A stretch of 64,000 bases of DNA from an uncultured Clostridia bacterium (GCA_938045615.1 CALIBC010000179.1:162538-226537); one strand, 5' to 3'; shown: positions 9,350 through 17,997, counted from the stretch's first letter. Numbers and translations: made by a program. The notes: generated by a model not told the origin, from the letters alone.

Positions 9350-9377
9350 AGTATACCATCAAACAGGGATTTTGTAA
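9350..9377 (-). promoter_or_regulatory. Promoter of the candidate ncRNA
   Basis: On the minus strand: TTACAA, 16-nt spacer, TATACT preceded by TGG (extended -10). Transcription would start near 9343. It lies about 60 nt downstream of the alkD stop codon, so the RNA need not depend on alkD transcription. Confidence 0.55.
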
Positions 9378-9433
9378 CCACTCAATAGTTTGTTTGACGC
9401 ACTCCGACTTCTCTCCGCTCCGAAACGGGGAAG

Positions 9434-10108
9434 TTAAATTTTCAGGGTTTTGAGATACGACTTTTGGTCGGCGCTTATTCTGTAGCTTTCGCGGGCTTTT
9501 TGTATTGTCTTGTTGTGCGTCCACGCATCCAAAGAGTTATTCCGGATATAGACGATCGACGGCTCCCACTGTTTTGCGAGCGCCGTTGCGAAGAACCAGG
9601 CGATCATCATGTTTACATAGTATTCCTCGGAACGGATCCGGGCGGGAATCTCAAGATACTCCTCTTTGAAATCATCGTCGAGGAAATGTGTCATGAGCAT
9701 TTCCAAGCCGAAACGACAAGTATAAGTGGATGACGACGATGACCATTTCCGTATCATAGGGAGTAAACTGTCTTTCTGACGTTTGAACACCTTTGGGGAA
9801 AGCGTATCGCATACTGCCCAGTTATCTATGTACGGTAAAAAAATGCCCAAAGCGTCGATGCACTCGTCGAAATCCTTTATCTCGGAAATCAATATCCCGT
9901 GAAGCATGTTTTCATCATAGTACTTATGTGGGATATCCGCCATGAATGCAGTGTGGCAGCCGTTTTTTATACATTCTTTGGCGAATTTACGAAGCAAAGG
10001 AATGCGGATCCCGATGATACTGTCGGAAGGCACGTTCGGAACCAGTTTACTTTGAAATTCCGCATAGCCCGTATCCCGCAATTCAAATAATCTTTTTCTT
10101 ATATCCAT
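9434..10108 (-). CDS. alkD: DNA alkylation repair protein, AlkD family
   Basis: A 224-residue protein beginning MDIRKRLFELRDTGYAEFQSKLVPN, with the helical HEAT-like repeats of AlkD-type 3-alkyladenine DNA glycosylases. Typical segments are GIRIPLLRKFAKE, a YIDNWAVCDTL segment with the conserved Trp-Asp surroundings, and EYYVNMMIAWFFATAL. Members excise N3- and N7-alkylated purines from DNA. The start has AGAAAGGA upstream and its own promoter (10173-10201). It stands alone, convergent to hpf, with the candidate ncRNA between. Confidence 0.88.
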   Translation of the reverse strand: MDIRKRLFELRDTGYAEFQSKLVPNVPSDSIIGIRIPLLRKFAKECIKNGCHTAFMADIPHKYYDENMLHGILISEIKDFDECIDALGIFLPYIDNWAVCDTLSPKVFKRQKDSLLPMIRKWSSSSSTYTCRFGLEMLMTHFLDDDFKEEYLEIPARIRSEEYYVNMMIAWFFATALAKQWEPSIVYIRNNSLDAWTHNKTIQKARESYRISADQKSYLKTLKI

Positions 10109-10172
10109 CTGGCAATCAGTCCTTTCTTCTTTTATAGTTATAGGAAATTCTTTACTTTATGCTATCTTAGAC

Positions 10173-10201
10173 ATTATAATGTATGTGCTGGGGTAAAGCA
10201 A
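10173..10201 (-). promoter_or_regulatory. Promoter for alkD
   Basis: Minus strand: TTGCTT (10196-10201), 17-nt spacer, TATAAT (10173-10178). It gives a leader of about 60 nt to the alkD start. Confidence 0.55.
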
Positions 10202-10246
10202 TGAATGACCGGCGATGGTACAATGTCCTGTGAGAAGTTGCATGTC

Positions 10247-10280
10247 AATTTAGCACCGTACAAAATTTAGCACTGTACAA
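10247..10280 (+). repeat. Two abutting 17-nt direct repeats upstream of the arginase-family gene
   Basis: AATTTAGCACCGTACAA (10247-10263) is followed without a gap by AATTTAGCACTGTACAA (10264-10280), one mismatch. The pair lies 50 nt before the start codon at 10331, in the expected promoter zone. Likely a tandem operator; no regulator is identified. Confidence 0.6.
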
Positions 10281-10330
10281 AACAGAGAGATCGAACAATT
10301 TATATGTAGAAACCGGAGGAGGTAAAAAGT

Positions 10331-11185
10331 ATGAGTGAAATGACCAATACCTGTGGAAAACTTAATGTACTTATACCGTTTTGGCAGGGGGGCGGCAGGG
10401 ATTTACGGACATACCGCGGCGCATATAATCTGAAGAACAACTATGCGAATGATGTAGATATGGAAATAGTCGATGTCAGCACGGCGAATATAGCGCCGAC
10501 AGAGAATGATGTGCTCGGATACAGTGATATTTTGAACGGTCTGGATGATGTGAACCATGTTTTAAGAGAGAAATCTCCCGAAAACATTTTTTTGATAGGT
10601 GGCAGCTGTGAATCCAGCATATCTTGTATCGCATGGCTTAATAAAAGGTATGCAGGGAATATGGCTATCGTATACATAGATGCGCACGGAGATTTGAATA
10701 CACCGCAGGCTTCCGACAGCAAACTTTTTTACGGCATGGGGCTTCGTGCCCTTACCGGTGAAAGCGACCCTGAAATATTGGATAAATTGTTTTCCACAGT
10801 GGATCCGAAACAGATTATAATGTGCGGTAATCGAAACTTGGATGAGGAAGAAAGCAGGTTTAAGGAAGAACATAATGTGTCTGATTTTACTGCGGGCGAA
10901 CTCAATTCCGATCCGACCGTGGTTGCAAAAGAAATCATTAAAAAAGGTATGGATAACGTTTTTATCCATATCGATCTTGACTGTCTGGATCCTTTGGAAT
11001 TCTCGGAATCGCAAGTTCCGGAACCGGATGGATTGACATGTGAGGCGTTGATTTCCATACTTGAAAAAATAGGAAAAACCTCTAATGTCGTGGGCTTCGG
11101 GATATTGGAATATACAGGAGATGAAAACGATAGAGATAATGAATTGCTTAAAAAATTGGTCAGGTACGGTAAGGAACAGGTGTAA
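10331..11185 (+). CDS. Arginase/agmatinase-family (ureohydrolase) enzyme
   Basis: A 284-residue protein with ureohydrolase landmarks in order: GGSCES (90-95) at the place of the usual GGDHS, DAHGD (117-121), and IDLDCLDP (214-221). These loops bind two Mn ions in arginase, agmatinase, formiminoglutamase and related hydrolases. The first ligand, normally His, is Cys93 here, so metal use or specificity may differ and I do not name a substrate. A strong GGAGGAGG site precedes the ATG. The gene is followed by the macrodomain gene with a 5-nt gap, so the two are co-transcribed. Two 17-nt direct repeats upstream are a possible operator. Confidence 0.8.
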   Translation: MSEMTNTCGKLNVLIPFWQGGGRDLRTYRGAYNLKNNYANDVDMEIVDVSTANIAPTENDVLGYSDILNGLDDVNHVLREKSPENIFLIGGSCESSISCIAWLNKRYAGNMAIVYIDAHGDLNTPQASDSKLFYGMGLRALTGESDPEILDKLFSTVDPKQIIMCGNRNLDEEESRFKEEHNVSDFTAGELNSDPTVVAKEIIKKGMDNVFIHIDLDCLDPLEFSESQVPEPDGLTCEALISILEKIGKTSNVVGFGILEYTGDENDRDNELLKKLVRYGKEQV

Positions 11186-11190
11186 TTGAT

Positions 11191-12000
11191 ATGGAAAAGA
11201 AATGCGCAAGCATAAAACTTCTTAATTACCTCGTGAAAAAATTCGGTGAGGATTCCGATGAATATGGAAATCTTGAAATTCCGACGGATGTCGAAGGTAA
11301 AAGACGCATTCTGCGGTCGCTTATGAATGTACGTATGCCGGGAAAACTGCCGCAGGATGTATTGAAAGCTCAAGATGAGTACCTGACTGAACGGGCGGAA
11401 GAGAGGGGGATTGTGGGACTTTCCGATATCCCGGTGACCGTTGATTGCCTTTCCGTCTGGCAGGGAGATATAACACGACTTGCCGTTGATGCCATAGTGA
11501 ATGCCGCAAACTCCCGGATGTTGGGCTGCTTTATTCCGATGCATGCATGTATCGACAACTGTATTCATACCTTTGCCGGAGTTCAACTCAGAGAGGAGTG
11601 CGACAGACAGATGAAGATGTTGCGCGCCAAGCATGGATGCGCTTATGAACAGCCTACATCAGTTCCGATGTTGACGGACGCCTACAATCTTCCGGCGAAA
11701 AGGGTGATTCATGTAGTCGGACCGATCGTTGAATCGATCCTCAATAATAAACTTGAAAAGGCTTTGTCCGACTGCTACCGTAATACGCTCGATATGTGCA
11801 AGGAGAACGGATTGAAGAGCGTGGCGTTCTGCTGCATATCAACCGGGGTATTTCATTTTCCAAACGAGAGGGCGGCGGAGATAGCCGTTTCAACTGTGTC
11901 GGACTGGCTTTCCAATCACAAGGGCGCGATGGAAAGGGTAATATTCAACGTCTGGAAGGACATGGACAGAGAAATCTACGAAAAACTGCTCACTGCTTAG
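11191..12000 (+). CDS. Zinc-dependent macrodomain protein (ADP-ribosyl hydrolase type)
   Basis: A 269-residue protein. About 90 N-terminal residues precede a macrodomain: WQGDIT, VDAIVNAANS, LGCFIPMHACIDNCIHTFAG, LREEC and ISTGVFHFPNERAAEIA. The LGCF-x-P-x-H-x-CIDN-x-IH motif is the mark of the zinc-containing class that removes ADP-ribose from proteins. In staphylococci and streptococci this class is partnered with a sirtuin (SirTM), a lipoylated GcvH-like protein and LplA2; none is next to it here. It forms a two-gene unit with the arginase-family gene. ADP-ribose removal is known for the family; the target here is unknown. Confidence 0.85.
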   Translation: MEKKCASIKLLNYLVKKFGEDSDEYGNLEIPTDVEGKRRILRSLMNVRMPGKLPQDVLKAQDEYLTERAEERGIVGLSDIPVTVDCLSVWQGDITRLAVDAIVNAANSRMLGCFIPMHACIDNCIHTFAGVQLREECDRQMKMLRAKHGCAYEQPTSVPMLTDAYNLPAKRVIHVVGPIVESILNNKLEKALSDCYRNTLDMCKENGLKSVAFCCISTGVFHFPNERAAEIAVSTVSDWLSNHKGAMERVIFNVWKDMDREIYEKLLTA

Positions 12001-12079
12001 CAATTACAGAAGTGGGATCACCGTCATGGAAAAACAAAAGCGGCTTATTCTGATTTTCTCCGAAGTTACGCAATGCCCG

Positions 12080-12109
12080 GGGTGGCATTGTTGCGGGGAA
12101 ATGCCACCC
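12080..12109 (+). terminator. Hairpin after the macrodomain gene
   Basis: A 9-bp perfect stem GGGTGGCAT/ATGCCACCC with a 12-nt loop, 80 nt past the stop codon and between convergent genes. There is no T-run, so function as a terminator is uncertain. Confidence 0.4.
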
Positions 12110-12170
12110 TAAAGCCGTTATATTTATTCTTAAAAGACCGCCACCTTACCGCATGCGCTCGCTCAACGAG

Positions 12171-12584
12171 CTATTTAGGGACTTTGAAAGCCTTGGTGGC
12201 TATTGCGATTATACCACCCAGAACTATTAGAACAGCGCCTATCAGACCTACATAATAACCTGCGCCATAGCCGAATGTCACTTGTACGCCCTTGAATTCA
12301 TCTTTGAATGTGGACGTAAGCAAAGCCCAAAGTCCGCACTGCAAAAGTCCAAGCAGTATAACGGGGATTCTCTTTTTAAGCGCAACAAACACGGTCGCTA
12401 AAATAGGCGCCGCAAGAAAAATCATAATGAGTCCTGTTTTACCCTGTTTCCGATACGCATTGAAAATAGAATCGCTTACGTTTTGTCCTAAAAAAGTTGC
12501 TTTGTACAATGTGAGAAACAAAGCAACGACCGTTAATACCAATCCCGCAAAAACAATTATCTGTACTCTTTTGTTCTTGTCCAT
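12171..12584 (-). CDS. Small four-helix membrane protein, unknown function
   Basis: A 137-residue protein starting MDKNKRVQIIVFAGL, with about four hydrophobic segments (8-27, 49-68, 72-92, 107-130) and short loops. I recognise no family. A perfect ribosome site (GGGAGGAAAAA) precedes the ATG. The interesting part is upstream: a near-consensus promoter at 12892-12920 makes a leader of about 300 nt that can fold strongly, which suggests regulation by the leader RNA. It converges on the macrodomain gene. Confidence 0.65.
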   Translation of the reverse strand: MDKNKRVQIIVFAGLVLTVVALFLTLYKATFLGQNVSDSIFNAYRKQGKTGLIMIFLAAPILATVFVALKKRIPVILLGLLQCGLWALLTSTFKDEFKGVQVTFGYGAGYYVGLIGAVLIVLGGIIAIATKAFKVPK

Positions 12585-12885
12585 TTTTTCCTCCCAATAT
12601 TGTCTTTCTCGTAATTAAACCCACATTTTCATGTACTGATTTGGTTGTTGAACGGCATCTATGCAATAAGTCCGAAGGAGATTTATTGCACACAGGGGCA
12701 TGCAACGCCCATGCATCGGCAGGTTCATTCTCCCGCAACCGCAAACCTGCTGCAGCCGTTTGAATAGCATGCCTGGGAATTCGCCCGTTCGGGGAACCCA
12801 AGATTCAAGAAATTCATTGAATCTCCGAAGAAATTTCTTGCCGGCACGCATTGAATATTTTGTTGATTGAAGTGACTAAATATTC
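12585..12885 (-). promoter_or_regulatory. Long folded 5' leader of the small membrane protein (candidate cis-regulatory RNA)
   Basis: About 300 nt between the minus-strand promoter and the start codon. Helices seen (plus coordinates): TGCAATAA/TTATTGCA (12662-12669, 12683-12690); GCAGGTT/AACCTGC (starting at 12719); an outer GGCATGC/GCATGCC pair that encloses the previous helix; and two mutually exclusive hairpins near 12802-12840 (GATTCA/TGAATC versus CAAGAAATT/AATTTCTTG). The exclusive pair looks like a switch. No known riboswitch signature was recognised. Short frames in this stretch do not look like real proteins. Confidence 0.45.
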
Positions 12886-12891
12886 CTTCAC

Positions 12892-12920
12892 AGTATACCA
12901 TGATAGATACTGTATTTCAA
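12892..12920 (-). promoter_or_regulatory. Promoter for the leader and small membrane protein
   Basis: Minus strand: TTGAAA (12915-12920), 17-nt spacer ending TGG, TATACT (12892-12897). Near consensus with an extended -10. Confidence 0.75.
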
Positions 12921-13007
12921 TCTCACGAAATTATTTTTTGTCGAAAATTATTCCTGCTGCGTTACATAACAGATTTGATACTTTATTGCAATTCCCAAGA
13001 AATCATA

Positions 13008-13036
13008 TTGACAGTCTTTGTATGTCACTGTAAAAT
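13008..13036 (+). promoter_or_regulatory. Promoter of the cobalamin riboswitch transcript
   Basis: TTGACA (13008-13013), a 17-nt spacer and TAAAAT (13031-13036). The start point would be near 13043, just before the riboswitch. Confidence 0.8.
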
Positions 13037-13064
13037 GTAGACATAAATTTTACAGTTAAATATT

Positions 13065-13234
13065 CTCTTCGGTTAACGGAAAGAGGTGCAAATCCTCTAC
13101 GGGAAACCGCTGTAAGGATGACGAAGCAGAAGAACCATTGGTGAAAGGTTATGCCGCAAAACGAAAATGTTGCAAAACCGGAAATTGAGAAGGTCTGTGG
13201 AGGTTGAATCCGAGTCAGAAGACGAACGGAAGAG
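13065..13234 (+). promoter_or_regulatory. Cobalamin riboswitch
   Basis: The core matches the B12-box family: GGTTAACGGAAAGAGGTGCA continuing into AATCC, then ACGG and CCGCTGTAAGGATGA, and near the 3' end AATCCGAGTCAGAAGACGAA. The ends pair as a closing helix, CTCTTC (13065-13070) with GAAGAG (13229-13234), and an inner hairpin AGAGG/CCTCT surrounds the TGCAAAT loop. The family binds adenosyl- or other cobalamins and normally lowers expression when the cofactor is plentiful. It lies 256 nt before the first giant surface protein; a terminator-like hairpin lies between. The exact subclass is not assigned. Confidence 0.88.
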
Positions 13235-13282
13235 TTTCAGGTGAAGAACGGACATATCATTTTTGAATGCCTTTTCCTGTAG

Positions 13283-13315
13283 AACTCGCTTCGTTTGTGA
13301 AGGGAGTTTTAATTT
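13283..13315 (+). terminator. Putative riboswitch-controlled terminator
   Basis: AACTC-G-CTTC / GAAG-G-GAGTT stem (13283-13308) with a 6-nt loop and a single G:G mismatch, followed by TTAATTT. Its position 50 nt after the riboswitch fits an expression platform. Confidence 0.5.
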
Positions 13316-13489
13316 GCTCTTCTCCGCTTCACGCTCATAGTTGTGAGTTTATACACATGATGAGCAGCTGTTGTGAAGAAACTGTCACGTCGGGTTTGTA
13401 TTCGATATGGATGAGATGCTTTGCCGTGTCAACATTTATTATGAAAAAGTTATTGCATAGGATTTGTATTGTTTATGAAGGAGGATGCT

Positions 13490-16400
13490 ATGAGGAAGAT
13501 TCACTGCAATAAAGTAAAGAAGTCACTCTATGCCGCGGCGATCCTGATGGTCATGATTGCGGCGGTTGTGACCGTGACGGCTGTCACAGCCTATGCCGAG
13601 GGAGAGGCCGGCATAAAGCTGGATAAGAAAACTATCAATCTGGAAACGGGAGAGACCGTAAAATTGGAAGTGACTATTACGCCGGAGGGCGGTAATCTCG
13701 ACGATGTCAAGTGGTCATCGTCGTCGGAAAACGTGGCTACCGTGGAAAAGGGAAAAGTCAAGGCTCTCAACGCCGGGATCACGGAGATCACCGCAAGTTA
13801 CAAAGGCGCGGAGGCACATTGCTATGTCTACGTGGAAAAGGTAAAACCGCTCAAGAGCCTAGGTGTTCAAGTTGCGAAGGGCAATGTAAATCAATCCGTC
13901 TTTGGTGCAGAAATATTTACAGTGGGCTTCGAGGATAAAACAATAAAATTGAGAGCGGTTGCAGACCCTGAAGGCGCCAGCACCAAGGTGAAATGGGAAT
14001 CGGACAACGAGAATTTCAAAATAGACAAGGATGGTGTTATTACACTTCCCGATCGGATAGAAACAGCGGAAGATGTGACTTTTACCGCAACGTCCGTTCA
14101 TAAGGATGAGGAGGATGGCGATGCGGTAAGCGGATCCACCGAAATCTATTTTCTTCCGAAAATAAGTGGTTGGGAGAAAGCGAAGAACCTGCTGGAAGTA
14201 CCGAGGAACGGGGTTTTTGGAAAAGATTCATTACAACTCAGGGTGTTGCCTTTGGATTACAATAATTGGAGAATTATGAAATATTCAGCGAAGCCCAGAG
14301 CTGTACTGGATGTCAAGACTGCCACAGACGACGAAAACAGGGAATTTTGCGAGCTCCATCCCCAAAAACCGGGCAAAGCCACTGTAACGGCCAAAGATAA
14401 GTTTAATCCTGAGAATAAGATAACTACTGAGATAGAGGTCAGGGGTTTTTATATAACGGATCCCGCCGGCACGTTGAACGAGAGCAGCGTTGAAGATGGA
14501 GAAACGTTGCAATTGACTGCAAACGGGATTGAAAAGGATGAAATTACGTGGAAATCCGATGATAAGGAAATCATAGAGATCGACGAGAAAACGGGGATCG
14601 TGAAAGGCTTGAAATCCGGCGTGGCGAAAGTAGAGGCTGAATGGGATTCCGATAAAGACGGGAAGAGTGAATATACCGCGGAATATGAGATAAATGTACT
14701 CAAAAAAAATAAGGCGTATCCCGCGAAACTGTATATCCCGGATCCGGCAGAGTACTATTCTAATAATCATATATATAAAGATCCTGAATATAAAGAGATA
14801 GCCGATGACGTTGAGAAGTATACGGAGAAAGGATTTAAAACCAAGAAAGGTGCATTTACTTCAATTGCCGATGACAGCAATAAGGTTTACTATCTGGAAT
14901 ACACCAATAACGATAAGCTTCCGTTTGTAGCTGTGTTCGATGACAAGAAAGTAAAGGCGGAGCTGAAGTGCGGAGATAAAACTGAAAGCATGTACTCCGG
15001 GGAAAGAACATATGCGGAACTGAGGACAGGGAATAACGAGGTGATCGTAAAAGTTGCGCCTATAGATGGAAAAGGCGAGAAAACTACGTATCATTATACG
15101 ATTATCAGAGGATATTCGAAGAATGACGGAATGGGGAATATTGAGGTTTTGCCACAGGACAGAGACACTTCACCGACTTTGTATAATAATAAAAAGGAGG
15201 GTAGCATATCACCGGGATTTTCGGCGTATTCACCTCAAACCGACTATACTTCGTTTGTGTTTAAAGATGTAACGAGGGTGAAGGTTAAACTGATACCTCA
15301 GGATTATTACACCGGACATGTCGGATACTCGTCGGACGGTGGTAACACGTGGAAGGAAGTCCAGGGAATCGCTGAAACGGAAGATATTGAAATACCTGCC
15401 ACCAATTCCGCGGAGGTATTATTCCGCTGTGTATCGGATGCTTACTACAGGAAGATCAAAAAAGAGGATCCGAATGCGGATCCGTTTGAAAAGGCAAAAA
15501 AGACATATAGCCTTACGATCAACAGACTTGATGTAAGTTCCCAAGATTTGGGGCTGGGAAATGTCAAAAAAATTGATTTGGGAGAAGGACTTACGTGGTG
15601 CTCGCCTAAGTGGTCGCCGGGATATACTCAGTCCGCGGCGGTCGTGGGTCATACCACGGATGTGGCGAAGATCACATATCACGTGAAGCCGGGAACTAAA
15701 TTGTATAATGAACAGGTCGATGATCAGCACCTTGTACATTCTTCCGGTAAGGATGAAGAAGGAAATGACCTGTGCACGGGGGAAACGGAGACTCCGTTGC
15801 AGGATCAAGGCAGCGTAAGAGCTCAAAATATCATACTTGTAACCGGAGAAGGTGAAAAGACCGCTACGAGCAGATTAAGCATTAACCTCTATAAGGTCGG
15901 TACAACCAAAGGCACGTTGAAAGGCGTTCACGATTCCATCGTTGAATACATGTGTCCGGGCAGTCAGTACACCTCGGGAGGAAATCAGGGCTGGGGCACA
16001 TACGGAATATTCCCTGAAAAGGTAAATATGGGAACGGGAAATTGGTACAGTTGCATTTCCCTCGGTCAATTCGGCGGATATATGACTTTGAAATACGATA
16101 AGGCGATCACCGACAACCCGAAACATCCGTATGGTATCGATTTTACCGTATTCGGAAACAGCAACGGCGGCGAGGGATTTTCAGAACCCGGAAACGTGCT
16201 GGTATCCGAGGACGGAAAGGAATGGTATTCACTTGCGGGATCCGATCACTATGACAGCACCACCATGTGGGATTATTCCGTAACATATAAGAGGAACCCG
16301 AAAAGTAAGATCGCCGACTATGAGGATAACCTTGGAAACGCGGGTTCATTGGGTGTGGGATTTGCCGGAACTTTCTACAGCATGCCTGATAAAAAATGGT

Positions 16401-17872
16401 ATCCGCTCTATAATTGGAAAGAAGGAGAAGATAAGGCCATTACCTTTACCGGAACGAGAGTCTTCGGTATGGGCGTACCTGAAAACAAGGGTCTTGAAAA
16501 CAGTTCGGCATTGATGCCCGCATTCGGATATGTGGACACGCATGTGAACGGTAAAACTGTTGCGGGAACCGGAGAATCCGTGAATCTATATGATGTTCCC
16601 GTGGGGAATCCGTATATGGAAGGTTACGACGGATACGGAGACGGCTTCGATCTCAAGTGGGCTGTGGACAAGGACGGAAATCCGGTGGATTCAAGCAAAC
16701 TCAAGATCCATTACGTGAAAGTCCAGACCGCATCGTTTATAGGAGCGGGTGCGATCGGTGAAAAATCCACGGAGATATCGTGCATAAGCAGAACAAGCGA
16801 GGAGAAAGAGGACTTTGGAAAAACCGAAGATCCGAAAATTACCGTCGGAGGGAAAAAGGTCAATATAAGCGAAGATAAAGACGTTTACAATGTCGCCTTG
16901 GACTCCGATAAATCTTACGATGTGAACGTGGATGCAGCTGCGGATGCGAACGTATATATAAACAATCAGAGAAGCAGGACTCGTCACTATGAAGGTCTGC
17001 CCGACAAAAAGATTTTAAGAGTAATAACACAGAAAGGGAAATCATCCCCGTCCATCAAGTATATACACCTGACTGTAAAGGGATCCGGCGATACGGTGGA
17101 AGACCGTGCGCAGGCGGAAGAAGTTGAAGGTATGTTCGATGCGCTGCCGGAAGAAGTCACGAGAGAAAACTATGGTGACATAGTAAAGGCAAGAACTACA
17201 TACGAAGGATTGTCCAAGCAAGTAAAGGAATACGTAAAAAGCGTGGAAAAACTCGTTCAGGCAGAAGAAAGAGGAAAAGGCTTTGCGTTAGCGGAGAAAA
17301 TCGACAAACTGAGTTCTGAAGATAATATCAAGGTTGAGGATGTGAAAGCTCTCAGAAAAGCCTATGATGCGTTGAACGATAAGCAGAAGAAAGATGTATA
17401 CACCTATAACAACCTGTTGATAATGGAGAACTTCATAAAGCTGCGGGATGAAATGGACAAACTCAAAGCCGACAGGAACAGGGCAATCACAAATCCGTTG
17501 GCGAAGCCGACGGACAAGACCAATCCGATCGTAAAGTCATCTGCGGGCGATAAGTCGGGGAATACAAACGACAACGAGAAAGCGAGCGCAAAAAAATCCT
17601 TGAAAGTAACGGGACTTAAGATAAAGCGAGTAAAGAGAGCCTTTGTTCTTACCTGGAAAAAGAGCGGAAATGCCGGGAAGTACGAGATAGCGTACAAGAA
17701 GAAGGGCGGCAAGAGCTACAAACGACTTAAGACCGTTAAAACGGCAAGACTGAAGACCGGAAAACTGAAAAAGAACAAATACTATTACTTCAGGGTTCGT
17801 GCCGTCGGAAAAGTGAACGGAACGACGTATTACGGCAACTGGACAAAAGCCAAAAAAGGTAAGTGCATGTAA
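13490..17872 (+). CDS. Giant riboswitch-controlled surface protein, paralog 1
   Basis: ATG 13490 is chosen because AAGGAGG (13478-13484) sits 5 nt upstream and a signal peptide follows (hydrophobic core, TAYAEG). The 1460-residue product contains a Big_2 domain (about 40-120), a second Ig-like region, cadherin-like sandwich segments, and a domain at about 800-1100 marked by GIDFTVFGNSNGG, SEPGNVLVSEDGKEWY, LAGSDHYD, and VKVQTASFIGAGAIGEKST. An alpha-helical stretch (about 1200-1310) and a very basic fibronectin-like C-terminal domain (about 1370-1460) follow. From memory, the central domain resembles Bacteroides cell-surface proteins found in B12 transport loci. With the cobalamin riboswitch in front, a corrinoid-capture role is a reasonable inference. 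There is no LPXTG motif. Confidence 0.8.
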   Translation: MRKIHCNKVKKSLYAAAILMVMIAAVVTVTAVTAYAEGEAGIKLDKKTINLETGETVKLEVTITPEGGNLDDVKWSSSSENVATVEKGKVKALNAGITEITASYKGAEAHCYVYVEKVKPLKSLGVQVAKGNVNQSVFGAEIFTVGFEDKTIKLRAVADPEGASTKVKWESDNENFKIDKDGVITLPDRIETAEDVTFTATSVHKDEEDGDAVSGSTEIYFLPKISGWEKAKNLLEVPRNGVFGKDSLQLRVLPLDYNNWRIMKYSAKPRAVLDVKTATDDENREFCELHPQKPGKATVTAKDKFNPENKITTEIEVRGFYITDPAGTLNESSVEDGETLQLTANGIEKDEITWKSDDKEIIEIDEKTGIVKGLKSGVAKVEAEWDSDKDGKSEYTAEYEINVLKKNKAYPAKLYIPDPAEYYSNNHIYKDPEYKEIADDVEKYTEKGFKTKKGAFTSIADDSNKVYYLEYTNNDKLPFVAVFDDKKVKAELKCGDKTESMYSGERTYAELRTGNNEVIVKVAPIDGKGEKTTYHYTIIRGYSKNDGMGNIEVLPQDRDTSPTLYNNKKEGSISPGFSAYSPQTDYTSFVFKDVTRVKVKLIPQDYYTGHVGYSSDGGNTWKEVQGIAETEDIEIPATNSAEVLFRCVSDAYYRKIKKEDPNADPFEKAKKTYSLTINRLDVSSQDLGLGNVKKIDLGEGLTWCSPKWSPGYTQSAAVVGHTTDVAKITYHVKPGTKLYNEQVDDQHLVHSSGKDEEGNDLCTGETETPLQDQGSVRAQNIILVTGEGEKTATSRLSINLYKVGTTKGTLKGVHDSIVEYMCPGSQYTSGGNQGWGTYGIFPEKVNMGTGNWYSCISLGQFGGYMTLKYDKAITDNPKHPYGIDFTVFGNSNGGEGFSEPGNVLVSEDGKEWYSLAGSDHYDSTTMWDYSVTYKRNPKSKIADYEDNLGNAGSLGVGFAGTFYSMPDKKWYPLYNWKEGEDKAITFTGTRVFGMGVPENKGLENSSALMPAFGYVDTHVNGKTVAGTGESVNLYDVPVGNPYMEGYDGYGDGFDLKWAVDKDGNPVDSSKLKIHYVKVQTASFIGAGAIGEKSTEISCISRTSEEKEDFGKTEDPKITVGGKKVNISEDKDVYNVALDSDKSYDVNVDAAADANVYINNQRSRTRHYEGLPDKKILRVITQKGKSSPSIKYIHLTVKGSGDTVEDRAQAEEVEGMFDALPEEVTRENYGDIVKARTTYEGLSKQVKEYVKSVEKLVQAEERGKGFALAEKIDKLSSEDNIKVEDVKALRKAYDALNDKQKKDVYTYNNLLIMENFIKLRDEMDKLKADRNRAITNPLAKPTDKTNPIVKSSAGDKSGNTNDNEKASAKKSLKVTGLKIKRVKRAFVLTWKKSGNAGKYEIAYKKKGGKSYKRLKTVKTARLKTGKLKKNKYYYFRVRAVGKVNGTTYYGNWTKAKKGKCM

Positions 17873-17929
17873 ATGACAGGATATCCGCGTCGGAATTTTG
17901 CAAGTGCTGCAGCGTGAGTATTCAAACCT

Positions 17930-17960
17930 GCCGTCATGTCTGAACACCGGACATGACGGC
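17930..17960 (+). terminator. Hairpin between the two giant paralogs
   Basis: An 11-bp perfect stem GCCGTCATGTC/GACATGACGGC with a 9-nt loop, 57 nt after the stop codon; the following sequence is AT-rich without a clean T-run. It may attenuate or stabilise the message between the two genes. Confidence 0.5.
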
Positions 17961-17997
17961 GGTGGAATAAATTTTATTATTAAGTAAGGAGAAAAAG

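Noticed and set aside
8930..9433. Short open frames in the hpf-alkD gap
   Set aside because: They have no ribosome sites, odd composition and overlap perfect RNA helices; a structured RNA explains the sequence better.
12615..12851. 78-codon minus-strand frame in the folded leader
   Set aside because: Composition is not protein-like and it overlaps perfect hairpins; no ribosome site.
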